From Euonymus europaeus (lineage: Eukaryota > Streptophyta > Magnoliopsida > Celastrales > Celastraceae): DNA of 64,000 nt. Below are positions 22,093 to 35,751 of this stretch, one piece after another; position 1 is the first letter of the stretch, and the number at the start of each line of letters is the position of its first letter. The stretch spans positions 20,088,001 to 20,152,000 of the forward strand of contig OY756970.1 of NCBI GenBank assembly GCA_963580455.1, in the 5' to 3' direction. Position numbers and translations under genes: made by a program. The notes under the pieces are model-generated. The model was not told the origin of the DNA and ran no database searches. It saw nothing but the letters and a program-made list of their open reading frames with translations.

Positions 22093-25000
22093 GGAAGACT
22101 TTATTGGTAAGAGAATTAGTGATGTTTTAACATTAAATTATCAAGAAGCGGTTGATATTTTACCACATTTTACAGACTACTGTAGACGGGACATACCATG
22201 ACACGTAGAGCCAATTGACCACTCATTCCCTGCCACGTGTGCCTGCTCCACTATCCCCAATCAATCATTGCTCTACAATACCAGTTTTAAGACATTAAAA
22301 AAGAGAGAATTTCGGTGCTTTTTGAATCTCGGAATTCGTAATCATGATTCTCGGTATCCTAGAAGTGTAGGGTGGATGCATCCAGTAACTAGACTGGATG
22401 CATTTATCCTCACCCTTCTTTTAGTTATAGATTCCACTGTCGACAACAATCACACTATTTTTTTAGTGGTTCCAACGTCAAAATCAGGGCTTCTCCAATC
22501 AGTAAGGCGGCAGCCAAACAGGGAGAAATTTAAAAGTTTAACGTCGTTTGATTATGTGTTCGAGGACAATATGAGTGGCAGAACCGTCGTAGCAGTAGCA
22601 GTAGCAGTAGCAGCTAGCATTGTCGTTGTTGTGAATGAAAAGAATCTCTCATCCATGTGTTGACATCTAAGTGTACGGACGTGCCTGAATTTGTCAAAAG
22701 ACCATATGTATAAATAATATTCGTGACACCAGAACCCGCTTTACCTTACGCCTTACCTTAGTGTACTGCTTGTCGCCCATTCGTCATGGTCGCTGTTTCT
22801 TTACCAATTCTACATTTTAAACTATGATATAGTTCCATCAAGTCCAAAGAAATTTTCTATATTTACAAAGTCAGTCGTCTCCCATGCAGGAGATTGAGAA
22901 GTTAGGTTTTACTTTAATCAATCCATCTATATTTAATCTTATTTGCCTTAGAAATTAAGTGGTGCAAATTAAAGTAAGCATCCAATTTTTCTTATTAGCA
23001 ACTTTTCAATTGCATGACCATCGTGACTTAAAATGTCAAACAAGTATCAATCTATCCACATTCAAAGCCTTGAATGTATTTATATTTGATTGGTCGTTGT
23101 ATTATTTCAATCAATTCGAGGTATTTTGGAGTTGATTTGTCAACTAATTAATGCAAATATAATAGCGTATGGTGCAACTAGGCACAGATGACTTACAAAA
23201 TCATACGTTGAATTCAGTTCTGAGTTGTTTTTCTCTAATGCAAGTGTGTACATATATCTATACCCCCGTAAGACACACAAACCATATATACAGTTGACGC
23301 GGGAAATCAATATATATATATAGAGAGAGAGAGAGACGTACAGTTGCAATTTTGAACATTATGCGCTCTTTGACTTTGAAGTTTTATTCAAAAAAAATAA
23401 AATAAAATAAACCTCACAACAACATCCTTAATTAGTGACAATGAACTCTACACGTCATGATTAATGTGATTAAGCATATTTAACTACTTATGAAGCCGAG
23501 GAAAGACACGTATTGCCTCTCAACCTACAATTGTGGAAATAATTATTTTCGCAATATGGTGAATAGGTGAAGAGAATATTACATTAATTCATTAGTCATG
23601 TTAAAGAATGTAGAAAATCATTTAGTTGATTGAGAAATAATATATATATACAAAGCAGAGTGTCTGACCAGAATGTAGATTCCTTGAAATATTTGACTTT
23701 GTTATTTACTGATATTTATCTATATCTTCTGATAATAATTTAAGTTTTCCTGATCGGATTCTTGGGAAAGACAATTAAAAGCATGCAGTTTCATGTAGCT
23801 AGTTGAATTCGTTTAATCAATCTATAATAAGTGATTTGGGTTTTGAAAAATCGAGTTTAATTATGTCAGAAAGCCAGTCGTATGGAGTCCTATGGACAAC
23901 ATAAGGAGTAGTCTGCTTTGTTCTAATTTTGTAATTTATGAAAATAATTAATTGGGAGTAGGGTGAGTTGTTTGACTAGGAGAAGACGATAAAAATGACA
24001 AAGACAAGTCATTGTCATGAAGCCATAAGTTTCTTCACTCCCATTGCCATCCCATCCAATGCTGTCTCATTCAAACAATTCCACACAACATTTTTTTAAT
24101 ATGCAACTAGCTAGGAGCGATCGGATTGGTTACTATTGTTAATTGGGAGATCGATAAGATTGAATGTGAAAGATGAGTGCTTATCCGCTGCACACAAGCA
24201 AACAAAAAAAAAATATCTTCCAATATTGCTCGCCAACTATCTGTAATTGTCAAGATATTTGTGTATAGTCGAAAGGTTAAACTGTGGGATATTTATATAG
24301 ATCAAAAGTCTATAGTTTGTTGATGTAAAAAAATTAAAAAATTAAAATTTTGAAGTGGTGAAGTTAATGGTTTGCCTTCTGTATTACATGTAGACTATAT
24401 ATAGTCATGTTGGAGGAGAAAAAAAGAGGGTGAAAAACGAAGTTCTTGACGAATTCAGAGACGGACGACCTCTCTTGAAATTTATGTTAAATAGACTTTA
24501 TTTGGGGGTTTTAGGACTTGAGTCAGTGTAAAAGCCCAAAACAACTTATATGGTATAAATATATGCAATTTTGCAAACTTTAATTAAAACAAGTTAAACA
24601 TGCTCTCTTTTTGTGATAATCGATTGGCATTTTTGAGTTTTGTTGATTCGCTTTGGTTGGAAAAAATGTGAGAGAATTGTTTGATATTCTAGGAGAATTG
24701 GGTGGTTCTTGGCATACAGAGTTTTTCTCATTGAAATTAAGTCTAACTCTCGTTTATATTAGCGAAACTTTATTGTTTTTGTCCAAAGAGTAAACAATTT
24801 GTCAAACTTCGTTAACCTTCTGTATTGTGTGCAATTGTCATTAATTTCCTTTTTTTTATTATTATTATTATTTTGCTTGATTTATGAAGTCAAATCGAAC
24901 CGGTATTATCCCCAACTACTCAAAAACAACATGGAATCAAAATGGAATTAATGAAGCTTCTTATTTGCATGTAAAGCTAAAATATCCACCAAGTCAGCTA

Positions 25001-26402
25001 ACAAGTATTGGTAATATAGCCAACAAGTTGTATAATTGAAGAGAATGACACCCTGATAATAATGAAGCCAACTCTGTCTCCCCAACTGGAAACTTCCACT
25101 AGGAACATCGATTGGCATTGATTGCAAGATGATATTGCTTCATGCATCGCCACCGAAGATGAGCCTGGAGCTCAAATTTAACATTATCCCATTAATTAAA
25201 AAATCCCTAATAAAAAACTCTGTTTTATACCACATTTTAAAAAAATTCTTTCCACCACTCAAAAGTGTTGAAAGTCTTTTCATCAAAAAAAAAAAAGTGT
25301 TGAAAGTCTTATAAGATACAAAGCAGCCTTTGGACCAATAGGCAATGAGAAGAGTTATGTGGCATGCAGGAGCTGATGGTCCCCATTTGTGACAAAATAA
25401 TTATCTATCTAATGTCCCGCTAACTCTTCAATTAAAGTGATCTCACATACTTAATTATTCACATCTGTAAAATATGTTTTTGCATATAGTCACATCAACA
25501 AAATATATATTTCAATACATATTTTTAATTTCACATTAGTCAGACAATTAACATTTTATTCCTTCATACTTTTTCTCATTAAAATTAATATTGAATCTCA
25601 CATCTATCATCCAAAAACTAAAACATATATTTCAATATATCCACGTCCTCAAAAACATCTCACACCAATATTTGTTGTGACCTGCAAATAACCACCATTG
25701 TGTTGCACTTTAGCCCTTATAAAGCTGCCTCACAAAGTCAACAATTTCAACTTGTAACTTCTAATAATTAATATTCCTTTACAGCCTTTGCCTGAATCCA
25801 CTCTCTCTTTTTCGTTGTCTTATTATTTCCCCTTGGCCTACCCTTCTCTTTGTTGCGCGTGATCAGAAACTTTCAAACTTCTCTCAAAACCCAAATAAAC
25901 CCATTTTGACCAATATTATATATTTGTTGGGTACAGTTCACTGTTAATCAACAAATTAGGCCACATTAATCGGTTCTGTCATCACCACTGGATTGAGATT
26001 ATAATGTTATTAGTTTGTTAAATCAGTTACTTATATAGACTGATTAAGAATCACTCAGTTAAGCTAATTAATCAAAAGATGGAGATTCCATGGACACTGT
26101 TTCCCAATTTGTACAGCTAGATGTGGTCACGTGTTTTGACCAGAAAAGGTGCATGGCCAAGGTCCATGCACGTCGGTTGTGAATCAAGCAATAGTCAAAG
26201 AAATCTGGTTTTTCTTAGGTGGCCTTTTCAAAATTATTGGATTTAATAATTCTTGCGTGTGAACGGGTTGAACAAAACAAGTTGGATGAAGCAGCAAAAG
26301 CAAAAAAAAAACATGGGATTATCAAAATCATATAATTCGTGTTGTTGACGCGGCATGTAAGTCCTTGTATTTGTCCCATATAGACACACACATATATAAT
26401 AT
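22093..26402. other. gene-poor intergenic DNA
   Basis: No supported gene. Contains a GCAGTA/GTAGCA microsatellite near 22590-22612, an AT/AG microsatellite near 23310-23336 and an ATT run near 24858-24873. The open frames here are short and lack family resemblance. Confidence 0.45.
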
Positions 26403-26755
26403 GAAGAATTCTTTTATAAGGACTTAAGTTTTTGGGGTGTAATATATTTTTTAAAAAACTTGAAAAAATTATGTTTATATTTGATCGGTTTTAAGAATCT
26501 AATGATATATTTTTTGTTTCAAACAAAAATTTAATGCTACCAAAAAAGTGGATGAAACAAAAAATGTAGAACATAAAACATCTCATCCATTTTTCGGGTA
26601 GCATTTGATTTTTGTTTGAAACAAAAAATATATCATTAGATTCGTAAAACCGATCAAACATAAACATAATTTTTTCAAGTTTTTTAAAAAATGTCTTGTT
26701 TCCAAAAGCTTAGGTTCTTATTTTAAATCATTATTTTAAATCCTTATAAGAGAAT

Positions 26756-26759
<4 letters not shown>
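26403..26759. mobile_element. MITE with long terminal inverted repeats (hairpin-forming)
   Basis: About 357 bp. The left arm (26403-26555) and right arm (about 26580-26759) are reverse complements over most of their length, with a small unpaired centre. Both arms contain AACTTGAAAAAATTATGTTT, GATCGGTTTTA and ATATATTTTTTGTTTC in the matching sense. The termini read GAAGAATTCTTTTATAAGGA and, inverted, GAGAATTCTCTTATAAGGAT. It is AT-rich, has no coding capacity and is flanked by AT repeats that hide any target duplication. Transcribed, it would make one long hairpin. Confidence 0.85.

Positions 26760-26797
<38 letters not shown>
26760..26797. repeat. (TA)n microsatellite
   Basis: About 18 TA units immediately beside the right end of the hairpin MITE. 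A similar but shorter run lies at about 27366-27390. Confidence 0.9.
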
Positions 26798-26798
<1 letters not shown>

Positions 26799-27761
26799 AT
26801 TACAATGAGTAACTTTTGACACATATTTTATGTTGTTTTAAGGAATATCAAAGCAGTAAGCAGGCACTTTTTATTAGTTTAACTAATCTGTATTTGTATT
26901 CAACACGTAGGCAATTGATATAATTAAAGGCATGATCAACTTGATGATGGTACGTTTATATTAGAAGATAAAATGTAATGATTGTTTGTAATACTTGAAG
27001 TGCAAAAGATATGCACAGTAAGAATTATATTAATCATTATTATTTAGAGCGAGTGTTTGTAAATGAATAGTCCAATAGGTTTCATTTGCATGATGAAAGC
27101 TCGGAATTGTGAATCTTAGCAACAACAATAATTTTAGACTACTTCTCAACGAGTTGGGTTTTATATTGCAGGGATAAGAAAAAAATCCTCGTATATATCC
27201 ACACATTGAGTTTAATTCAACTTACCTTAATTATTGCAAAGTGAGAATTTTATGAGCGCGGACATGACAGTCTAGTTTGGACGAATATCCAAAGTGCATA
27301 TTTATATATCATTCTTGGCAAAATATATATATATATTGATTTTGTAATTTGACAGCGTGTACATATACATATATATATATATATATATATGAGTGGTGTT
27401 AAATAGCCCAAGTTTTTGTAGCCCAACATTAACCCAAATTTACATGACATGCTTTGTAAGCGTATGACATGAAAAATTAAAATTTTAGAAAATAAAATAT
27501 TATATTTGAAATTTCATAGCACATTTTTTTAAAATAAAATTTTAAAACACTTTTATCACTTAAAATACATATTAAATTTTAAAAAAAAATTACATATCAA
27601 TAATCAACAAGTAAAGATCTATCCAACAAAATTCATCATTGATAGGTTTTATTCAATCATTTCTAATTACATTATTTTTAATTACATTGTTTTTTGTACT
27701 AATATGTGAATTACGTAGATTTCAGTGTTTACTTATAAGTATTGATATGAGTTCTTATATT

Positions 27762-28200
27762 GATTTTCATATTGTAACATAAATAATAAGTGTCAAATTA
27801 TAAGGGGAACGAATTCTCTAAACCCTAACGGGCTCGTTTAATCGGATTTTCATGTTGTAACCTAACAATAAGTGTTTAAACTCCAAGGGGAACGAATTCG
27901 CTAAACCCTTACGGGCTCGTTTAATCGAATTTTCATGTTGTAACCTAACAATAAGTGTTTAAACCCCAAGGAGAACGAATTCGCTAAACCCTAACGGGCT
28001 CGTGTATTGGATTTTCATGTTGTAACCTAACAATAAATGTTATAAACCCTAAGGAGAACGAATTCGCTAAACCCTAACGGGCTCGTGTATCGGATTTTCA
28101 TGTTGTAACCTAACAATAAGTGTTATAAATCTCAAGGGGAACGAATTCGCTAAACCCTAACGGGCTCGTGTATCGAATTTTTGTGCTGTAACCTAAAAAG
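27762..28200 (+). repeat. 83-bp tandem repeat with telo-box-like core (5.3 copies)
   Basis: Unit starts at 27762, 27845, 27928, 28010, 28093 and 28175 (partial), so the period is 82-83 bp. Each unit runs through GATTTTCATGTTGTAACC, ACAATAAGTGTT, GAACGAATTCGC and CTAAACCCTAACGGGCTCG. The TAAACCCTAA core equals the plant telomere repeat phase and the telo-box bound by Trb/Myb factors. The outer copies are more diverged than the inner ones, as expected from unequal exchange. Confidence 0.9.
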
Positions 28201-30820
28201 TTTGAATTTGTTACTAAAATCCTAAATGTCCCACAAGTGCTAAACCCTAACTACTAAAAGTTAATGAGTTTGGGTACCCAACATAATTTCAATAAAAAAG
28301 CAAAAAATAACAAATATATATTCTACTATCACAGTGTAACAAAATTTCAACTCGAATAAACAGTTTAGACATCATATATATGAATTACATTGTTTTTAAA
28401 AATAATGTAATAAAAACTATTGACTATGAGTCTTATTATAAATATTTGTACGTGCTAAGTTCGAATATGTATTTTTTTTTTCTTCAAAATCTGACATGTA
28501 TTTTTAGATAAAAAATGTTTTAATTTTTGTTTATTAAAAAATAAATAAATAACGTGCTTAATTTATTTTTGAAAAAGTCAAACACGATCCACCTACACGG
28601 AATATTATGTAGATTTGAATTGAGTTGAGCTGGACTATTAAAAATTGAGTTTTATAACATATATATGGTACTAAAAGTCAAAGTCATAGTAGGATCTTCC
28701 ATTATTAGTTATATAGCAAAAGTTGGGCCAAGTTGAATTATTGATGCAAAATTTAATTATCGATCATCAAATAAAAAGAATAAAAATATGAGGATAATTA
28801 TGTTTTTTTTTTCTTCTTTTTCCTTCCTTCCTTGCTTTTTGTCGTATTTGGCTGCGCTAATGTGGATAAATGACTCTATAAAGTAGCTAGTGCAATTAAA
28901 AACAAAATCTCTTAAAGCCACCATGCAAAATCAAAGATTTTCACTTATACGATAATATATATATATATATATCGTCATCACAAACATGAAACATGTGGCA
29001 TTTGTCAATTATTTCCACTTTAAAGTGTGACATGGCAGGGCGTCGAGGCATCCCTAGGGAGTAGTAAAGTTGACAACATGTCATGCACATTTTTTTTATT
29101 AATCAATCGACAATAATATTTTTAATATCTCTATTAAAAGGAGACACTACGTAGATAAAAGAAAAACGCATGTTATTTTTTTTATGCACACGACGTAATA
29201 ACAAAACTAAAACTAAATCAAATTGAGATATCATACGAAATTATGAATAGAGCAGCACAATTCAGTATTTTTAATTGGCTGTTTGTTGAGTGGGATCGGA
29301 CAAGATTAGATTACGAGAAGATAATTTATATTAATGTTGATTAACTAATCTTAATTATTTGCTTATTAATTACAGAGATAACAAAAGGTAGAATTTCGAT
29401 AACAGAGACAACGAAAAGTAGGCCCCACATCTGTTAAAAAAAAAAGGAGCGGGGTGTGGTGGGTTCGACACACAAACATCAATCGGGATCCTCTTAACCT
29501 GTAATTTTTTTTGCAACAAGAAAAGGCAGAAATTTATTTTTCCAGATTTTCTGTATACTGTAATTACTCCATATGTTATTTTTACTCTGGAAAATAACTA
29601 TTAATTTATGTTAGGCCAATTTTTCTAGATGAGCATAGAGCGAAGGAAATATCAACTGGTACACCTCACCAGGTCAAATGTCAACTGAATTGGCCAAGTT
29701 GGGATAAACGGGGAGTATTGGGGTCCACTAGAAGCAATGGACGTCTACTACATTTCGATAATTGTAGTATCCGATTCAAAGCGAGTGAGGCTACTAGTTT
29801 TTATATTGTAAGTTTATATTTTAATTAAATCGTTTTATCGATTGATTATATTTATTTTTTTATCTGTCTCAACGTAAAATATATATGTATGAAAAAATTG
29901 ACCAAATGATTTGGTTTCGATGGATTTCAATTTTAACGATTTTTTAAAAAACCCTATAAATCTTCCATGGGAAACGAAACCCAGACATCTCATTAATATT
30001 CATACTATTCCCACTTGTAACTTTGCAAGGAGAGTGAGGATCAACATTAACACGACAGCTTTTACGTATCAGTATACACAACAATACGTACACCTACTTC
30101 TTTTTTCATATTTCATAATTATCCTAGTTCTTAATCAGGAAAAAACTGAATTATCTTAAACGTACATTAATTTGTCTTCATCAAATAAAAAATAAAAAAA
30201 TAGACCAAAAACCAAAACCGCAACCACAGCCACCTTCTTGAACCTTGATTGCGCGTGGTTTCACCAACTTGCATGTGGGTCCTTTCTCATCCGTACAAGA
30301 TAAACCAATATATTTTTATTTTTATTTTTATTAGTGCCATAAATTAGATTCTCCATTGCTTAAAATAAAGTGATTTACTCCCCCTTTTCAAAAAAAAAAT
30401 AAAGTGATTAATTTGGGGGGGTGAACACTGAATGGACAGGTAAAAAATAAATCACTTGGGGAGCAGAAATTGTCACGAATCAAATTCCGTTGGCTATTGT
30501 GCACTTTCAGACCGTCGGATGAACTTATTTTGGTCCAATGAATCTTGTTTATATTGTTTAAGAAGGGATTAACTTCACTAAAACAAGGTCCTCACAGTCA
30601 TGTGAACCCCATCAACTTGGGGATTCAACTACTTTTACACCATGAATCTTCCTTCTTATTTCCCGACTCTCCCCCGTCTCTCTCTTTGGGTTTGACCCAC
30701 ATCCCCATAACCTGCCCATACATATACATTATTTTTATTATTTTGAAAAATGAAACAAAAAATATATATTATACAATAAAATAATATTGTACTTATAGTA
30801 CTTACACTTGGCCAAGCTCC
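28201..30820. other. intergenic DNA upstream of the RAV gene
   Basis: AT-rich with an (AT)n run near 28955-28971. No coding region, RNA gene or transposon end was recognised. The proximal few hundred bases should be RAV promoter. Confidence 0.4.
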
Positions 30821-30828
30821 TATATATA
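30821..30828 (+). promoter_or_regulatory. TATA box of the RAV gene
   Basis: TATATATA about 95 bp before the RAV ATG, a usual distance for a short plant 5' UTR. Confidence 0.6.
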
Positions 30829-30922
30829 CAGCCTAGTCCTCGAACAACCCAAATTATTAGGTTTTGCACAAAAACGAATTTTCCTCTATTTTTTCTCTTG
30901 GTATCATAGTCAAATACTACCA

Positions 30923-31993
30923 ATGGATGCCAGTTCTATAGATGAAAGCACGACAACTGAATCCACTTCCATTTCAGCTCCACCGCCGACACTACCGCCG
31001 ACTCTCTCTCCTTTATCTAAACCGTCGGAAAGCCTCTGCCGTGTCGGCAGCGGTGCTAGTGTCGTTTTGGATTCAGAGGGCGGAATCGAAGCCGATTCGC
31101 GAAAACTCCCCTCCTCTAAATACAAAGGCGTTGTCGCCCAACCAAATGGGCGCTGGGGGGCCCAGATTTACGAGAAGCACCAGCGCATCTGGCTTGGAAC
31201 CTTCAATGAAGAGGACGAATCCGCAAGAGCATACGACGTCGCGGCTCAGAGATTCCGCGGTCGTGACGCTGTGACTAACTTCAAGAACCTAAACGAAGAC
31301 GATGTGGAGATTGCTTTCTTGAATTCTCATTCCAAGGCGGAGATCGTTGACATGCTGCGTAAGCACACGTACAACGACGAGCTAGAGCAGAGCAAGCGAA
31401 ATTACGGAATCAATGGCAAGGGGAATCACAGAGTCGGAGAAAACGGACTCGTTTCGTGGGGCTCCGATTTTGTACCCAAAGTGCGTCAACAGCTCTTCGA
31501 GAAGGCCGTGACCCCTAGTGACGTAGGGAAGCTTAACCGTCTCGTGATACCGAAACAGTACGCGGAGAAGCACTTCCCCTTGCAAGGCGGAAGCACTTCG
31601 AAAGGCGTGTTGTTGAATTTCGAAGATTTGTCGGGGAAGGTGTGGAGGTTCCGGTACTCGTACTGGAATAGTAGCCAGAGCTACGTGTTGACCAAAGGTT
31701 GGAGCCGGTTCGTGAAGGAGAAGAATCTGAAAGCCGGCGACATTGTCAGTTTCCAGCGATCCACCGGTCCGGATAATCAGCTGTACATTGACTGGAAAGA
31801 GAAGAGTGGGGCGGCGGCAGCGGCTGTATTGAACCCGGTCCGAATCGTTCAGCCGGTTCAGATGGTTCGGTTATTTGGAGTAAACATATTCCAGGCGCCT
31901 GGGAGTGGTTGTGGGAGCAAAAGAAGCAGAGAAGTGGAGATGTCGTCGCCATTCGATTGTAACAAGAAACAATGGATGATAGGAGCTTTGTAA
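30923..31993 (+). CDS. RAV: RAV-family transcription factor (AP2/ERF plus B3), RAV1/TEM-like
   Basis: An intronless 356-residue protein, the normal gene form and length for RAV. The N-terminus is Ser/Thr/Pro-rich; an AP2 domain spans about residues 66-121 ([36 protein letters not shown]), and a B3 domain about 190-293 ([40 protein letters not shown]). RLFGV at 316-320 is the B3 repression motif reported for RAV proteins. Family members bind a bipartite CAACA + CACCTG site in the nucleus and act mainly as repressors of growth and flowering (TEMPRANILLO represses FT). That biological role is inferred. The coding region is more GC-rich than its surroundings and undamaged. Confidence 0.96.
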   Translation: MDASSIDESTTTESTSISAPPPTLPPTLSPLSKPSESLCRVGSGASVVLDSEGGIEADSRKLPSSKYKGVVAQPNGRWGAQIYEKHQRIWLGTFNEEDESARAYDVAAQRFRGRDAVTNFKNLNEDDVEIAFLNSHSKAEIVDMLRKHTYNDELEQSKRNYGINGKGNHRVGENGLVSWGSDFVPKVRQQLFEKAVTPSDVGKLNRLVIPKQYAEKHFPLQGGSTSKGVLLNFEDLSGKVWRFRYSYWNSSQSYVLTKGWSRFVKEKNLKAGDIVSFQRSTGPDNQLYIDWKEKSGAAAAAVLNPVRIVQPVQMVRLFGVNIFQAPGSGCGSKRSREVEMSSPFDCNKKQWMIGAL

Positions 31994-34290
31994 CATTTTT
32001 GCTTTTCCTTTTTAGTTTCTGGTACTTTTATGCAACTTTTTTTGTATTTTTGTGAATGTGAAGAAGGTTTAGGAAGAGGGGGTGGAGGATAGGTAGGATG
32101 GTGTTGTGTAGGTGCAAGTTGCAAGGTGAATTGTAAATTTCGACACTAAAAGGCGAATAAATCTGAAATTAGGCGCAACAGATTTGAAAGAAAAAAGACT
32201 ACGAATGGATAACAGTCAATTTCTTGTCTTCAAATTTGGTCTTGATTATTCAACTGTATATTTACTTGTTTTTTTTTGCAAGGAGGAATCATCCTAGGCA
32301 TGTACAGGTTAAATTTCGGGTATGCATATAAATTTTCTGTATCACACGTACCAGACAATTACAATGCATTCGGCCTATGGAGATGGCTCCAAACAAGTTT
32401 ATTAGACGTGGAAGTTGAACCTAAGGCATATTTTTTTTTCCTTAAGAGAGTTAATCTTGTGAACTTATCATCCAACCAATTCTCTTGAACTTTCATGGTG
32501 TTGTGTTTTTTGACATACAGTGTTTGATGAGAGAGAGACAGTATGTCTGAAAAGTAACTATTAGTTCCTAGATATGGGTTAGGTTAATTGGTATTGGTCA
32601 TTTCTGGTTTGCTGAGTGACAAACAAAAATTGGAATGTCCAACTTTCAGCCTACCAGGCTGCCATAAAAGTGCGGTTTAAAAATTACCACCACTGATATT
32701 GCTGGCTTGATCCGGATGCAGGAGAGTTGTTTGCAATTAATAATGAAATTGAATAAAGAAGTTTATTTTAGAAGATTTGATCTTTACGATTATAGTTTTT
32801 TTTATACCATATCATACCTTCAGTTCAACCGTGAACCGACAGCTACACCGGGTTTTTTTTTTTTACATAGTATCTTACGTGTAATTAAATTACGGTCAAA
32901 CGAGATTTAATCTTTAAATTGCAGTTAGAACAAGGTTTAATCCTTAAACCACAATCAATTAGGTTAACCATTTCTGCTTACTTTATGATTGTTAATTGAT
33001 AATTTTTTACGCAGAGGACAGAACAACTAGCCGGGAAAACTCCCCACATCCACGGATCTTGTAGATATGTATTAGATTAGATTAGATACGATACTGTATA
33101 GGTAAATATGAATTAGAAGGAGATTGTTTTTGTTAGATAATAGATGCACATGTCAGCCCAGTCCATCTTTTTTGTGGCATGCCCTGATCCAACCTAATCA
33201 ACAAACAGACAAACACGCCTCGCTTTAGTCCGTCCATCTTTACCCAAGTCCATTATATCAAAAGAGGCCCATTAGCCCAGAAGTTAAAAATCTTCAGATT
33301 CGTCTCGTCTGACATTTAAGCAAAACCATAACCAAAACCCTCCTTGTCCCCCCCTCATCAGCATTTCTATTTTATCTCTCCGGTGAAATGGGTTTCCCAG
33401 CATTATAACAACTTTCTGGTACAATGAATGAAAATCTAGAACAGGCAGGCAGTAGCAGAGGATTTTATTTTATTGTAGCCATTGATTTACAAAGTGGCAT
33501 TTCTGAATAACGACCCAAATCCAATAGCCAGCAGGAATGGCAAAAGTTGCTGAATCCATTTGACAGTTTATTTATGCACTTCATTCCTCATTTTTGTATT
33601 GCTCATCGATTATTAGTTTCACAAACCAAAGATATTGTTACACAATAATCCTCTCCCTCCCCCCCTGAATTTCGAAATGGACTGTCTCGATTTCTTTGTG
33701 GTTAGGACTCACCCACCTCGTTTACTCAGTGTTGTATTGCTTGATAAATAGCTTAATTTTTTTGTAGCAACTATATTTCATTAAAACCCATAATTTATTA
33801 CATCATCGTGAGTAATATCTCTTCATACTATTTATATTGCATTGTCTATTTTTCAATTTTCTAAGCTCCAAAGAGTGAACTTCATATTTATTACTCCCTC
33901 CCGTTACTAAATAATTGTCATTTTAGAGATTTATTTTTGTTTCAAAATATCTCTCGCTTTATAAATTCAAAACATAATTAATATTTTTTCCACAATTTTA
34001 CCCGTATTTTCATTTTTTACTAACAGCTTAATAACTGCACACATTAATAAGCTTTCATATTTTTAATAAATATATTTCAATCCAATGCACTTTTTTTTTA
34101 CTAATATTAGAGCCATTTAATAGTTTTTTTAATTATTGTGCAAAAATCTTAAACGAGCGATTTAGAAACGGAATGAGTAGTTATTGTGTAATTTTATTTT
34201 TCACTATATGATACTTCTGAAATTGAGAATTATACTTATAATATTAATTATTTGGCATCACCCATTGGTGAACTTAAATTATCGCCATCA
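31994..34290. other. intergenic DNA between RAV and AOC
   Basis: The first 150 bp or so are likely RAV 3' UTR. The rest is AT-rich with no recognised gene or repeat structure. Confidence 0.4.
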
Positions 34291-34304
34291 AACATGTGAA
34301 AGTC

Positions 34305-34480
34305 GTCAGCTTAATGCAACTGTACAACTCTCCTCGACTCTTCCTGATGTCTGCTGGTGGATTCCATCCTCGTCAACCTTTGGTGGTTGTCATATTTTTT
34401 ATACATTTATTGTTGGATTGTCCAAGGTTGTGACTTGTGGGGCTGGGTCTCTATTGTTGTTATGTTGTTGTTTTTCTAAT
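34305..34480 (+). repeat. upstream segment of AOC copy 1, repeated downstream
   Basis: Shares long blocks with about 35970-36150, among them TTATACAT..ATTGTTGGATTGTCCAAG and CGTCAACCTT.GGTGGTTGTC. It marks the left boundary zone of the tandem duplication that produced the two AOC genes. Confidence 0.75.
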
Positions 34481-34779
34481 GCAAGAACACGAGATACACA
34501 TGCACACACGCATATATATAAACATGGTAGTCTTCTGGTAATCTTCTCCCCAATTTCCTTAGTTGACCAGGAAATGTAACCAATTCCACCTCGCAAACAA
34601 ACGAGACGTGACCAGTAACAAATTTGTTGTACGTCTTTTGCATTTTTTGTTGGACGGTTGGCCAAAACCTGGACCATTTCTCTCGAGTCTTAGGTACCGA
34701 CCATTTTGATGACTTCACATCTCCGTGTTCGACTTCATAAAACTTGGAGGCTAAAGACTTAAGAGTAACTTCCTTTGTC

Positions 34780-34787
34780 TATAAATA
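34780..34787 (+). promoter_or_regulatory. TATA box of AOC copy 1
   Basis: TATAAATA about 125 bp before the start codon. Confidence 0.6.
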
Positions 34788-34908
34788 AACACACTAGCAT
34801 TCTTCAATCTCCTCACCACTACATCCACTCATTGCATTCTGTCATTTTCACTTTCTATCTATTATTGCTTTAACAACTCCACTGAAGCTTTCATCTCCCA
34901 CACCTTCA

Positions 34909-35751
34909 ATGGCATCAATTAGCTCTCTCAAGCTAGTTTCTTCTCTCAAGCTCTCCAACAAAATATCTATCTCATCCTCCAAACCATCCAACCTATTGAG
35001 CTTCACTCACTCATACTCACAGGCCTTCGTATACCAACCACTCAAATTCTCAACCACGAAGCAAAATTTCTCCACCGGAAGTAGCTCAAGGAGCAGCACC
35101 ACCGCACTCTTCTCCAACAAATCTGAATCTCATCAAGAATCGCCGCGCCCAAGTAAGAATTAATGATTAATACAGTTTTTTTTTTTTTGAATTTGTTGTA
35201 ATTCGTGAATCTTTATTGTTTCAACAGCCAAAATTCAGGAACTAACCGTGTTCGAGATCAACGAGCGAGACCGATCAAGTCCAGCTATTCTGAAACTGAG
35301 TCAAAAACAGGTCATGTCGCTCGGCGACCTTGTGCCTTTCACAAACAAGCTCTACAGTGGAGACTTGAAGAAGAGGTTGGGCACAACCGCAGGTCTGTGC
35401 GTCCTGATCCAGCACGTGCCGGAAAAGAAGGGAGACCGTTACGAGGCCATCTACAGCTTCTACTTCGGCGATTACGGGCATATCTCGGTGCAGGGATCGT
35501 ATCTGACTCACGAGGACACATACCTGGCCGTCACCGGAGGAACGGGGATTTTCGAAGGGGTGTACGGACAAGTCAAATTGCAACAGCTGGTGTTTCCTAT
35601 CAAGCTGTTCTACACTTTCTACCTGAGGGGAATACCTGATTTGCCGGCCGATCTTCTGTGGACGCCAGTGCCTCCATCACCTGCCATTGAGCCGTCGCCG
35701 GCTGCTAAGGCACTGGAGCCTCATGCTTGTATCCCCAACTTCACCGATTAA
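34909..35751 (+). CDS. AOC: allene oxide cyclase, chloroplastic, copy 1
   Basis: Exons 34909-35152 and 35228-35751, 255 residues; the intron starts GTAAGA and ends AACAG. The first 80 or so residues are Ser/Thr/Lys-rich and look like a plastid transit peptide. The mature part has the AOC barrel signature: [73 protein letters not shown] converts the unstable allene oxide from AOS into cis-(+)-OPDA in the plastid, which fixes the stereochemistry of jasmonate. The second exon is GC-rich compared with the flanks. The paralogue at 38301 has the same structure and a nearly identical intron position. No damage is seen. Confidence 0.97.

Noticed and set aside
17190..22400. Inverted similarity ATGCATCCAC...CTAGA.A..GAGAATC between about 17190 and 22350 as MULE terminal repeats
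   Set aside because: Match is short and gapped, no 9-bp target duplication was seen, and it extends beyond the direct repeats. Not strong enough.
22268..22663. 131-residue open frame
   Set aside because: Low-complexity C-terminus from a GCAGTA microsatellite and no family resemblance.
35205..35639. Alternative frames over AOC exon 2 (also 38783-39025)
   Set aside because: Shadows of the conserved AOC frame in GC-rich coding DNA.
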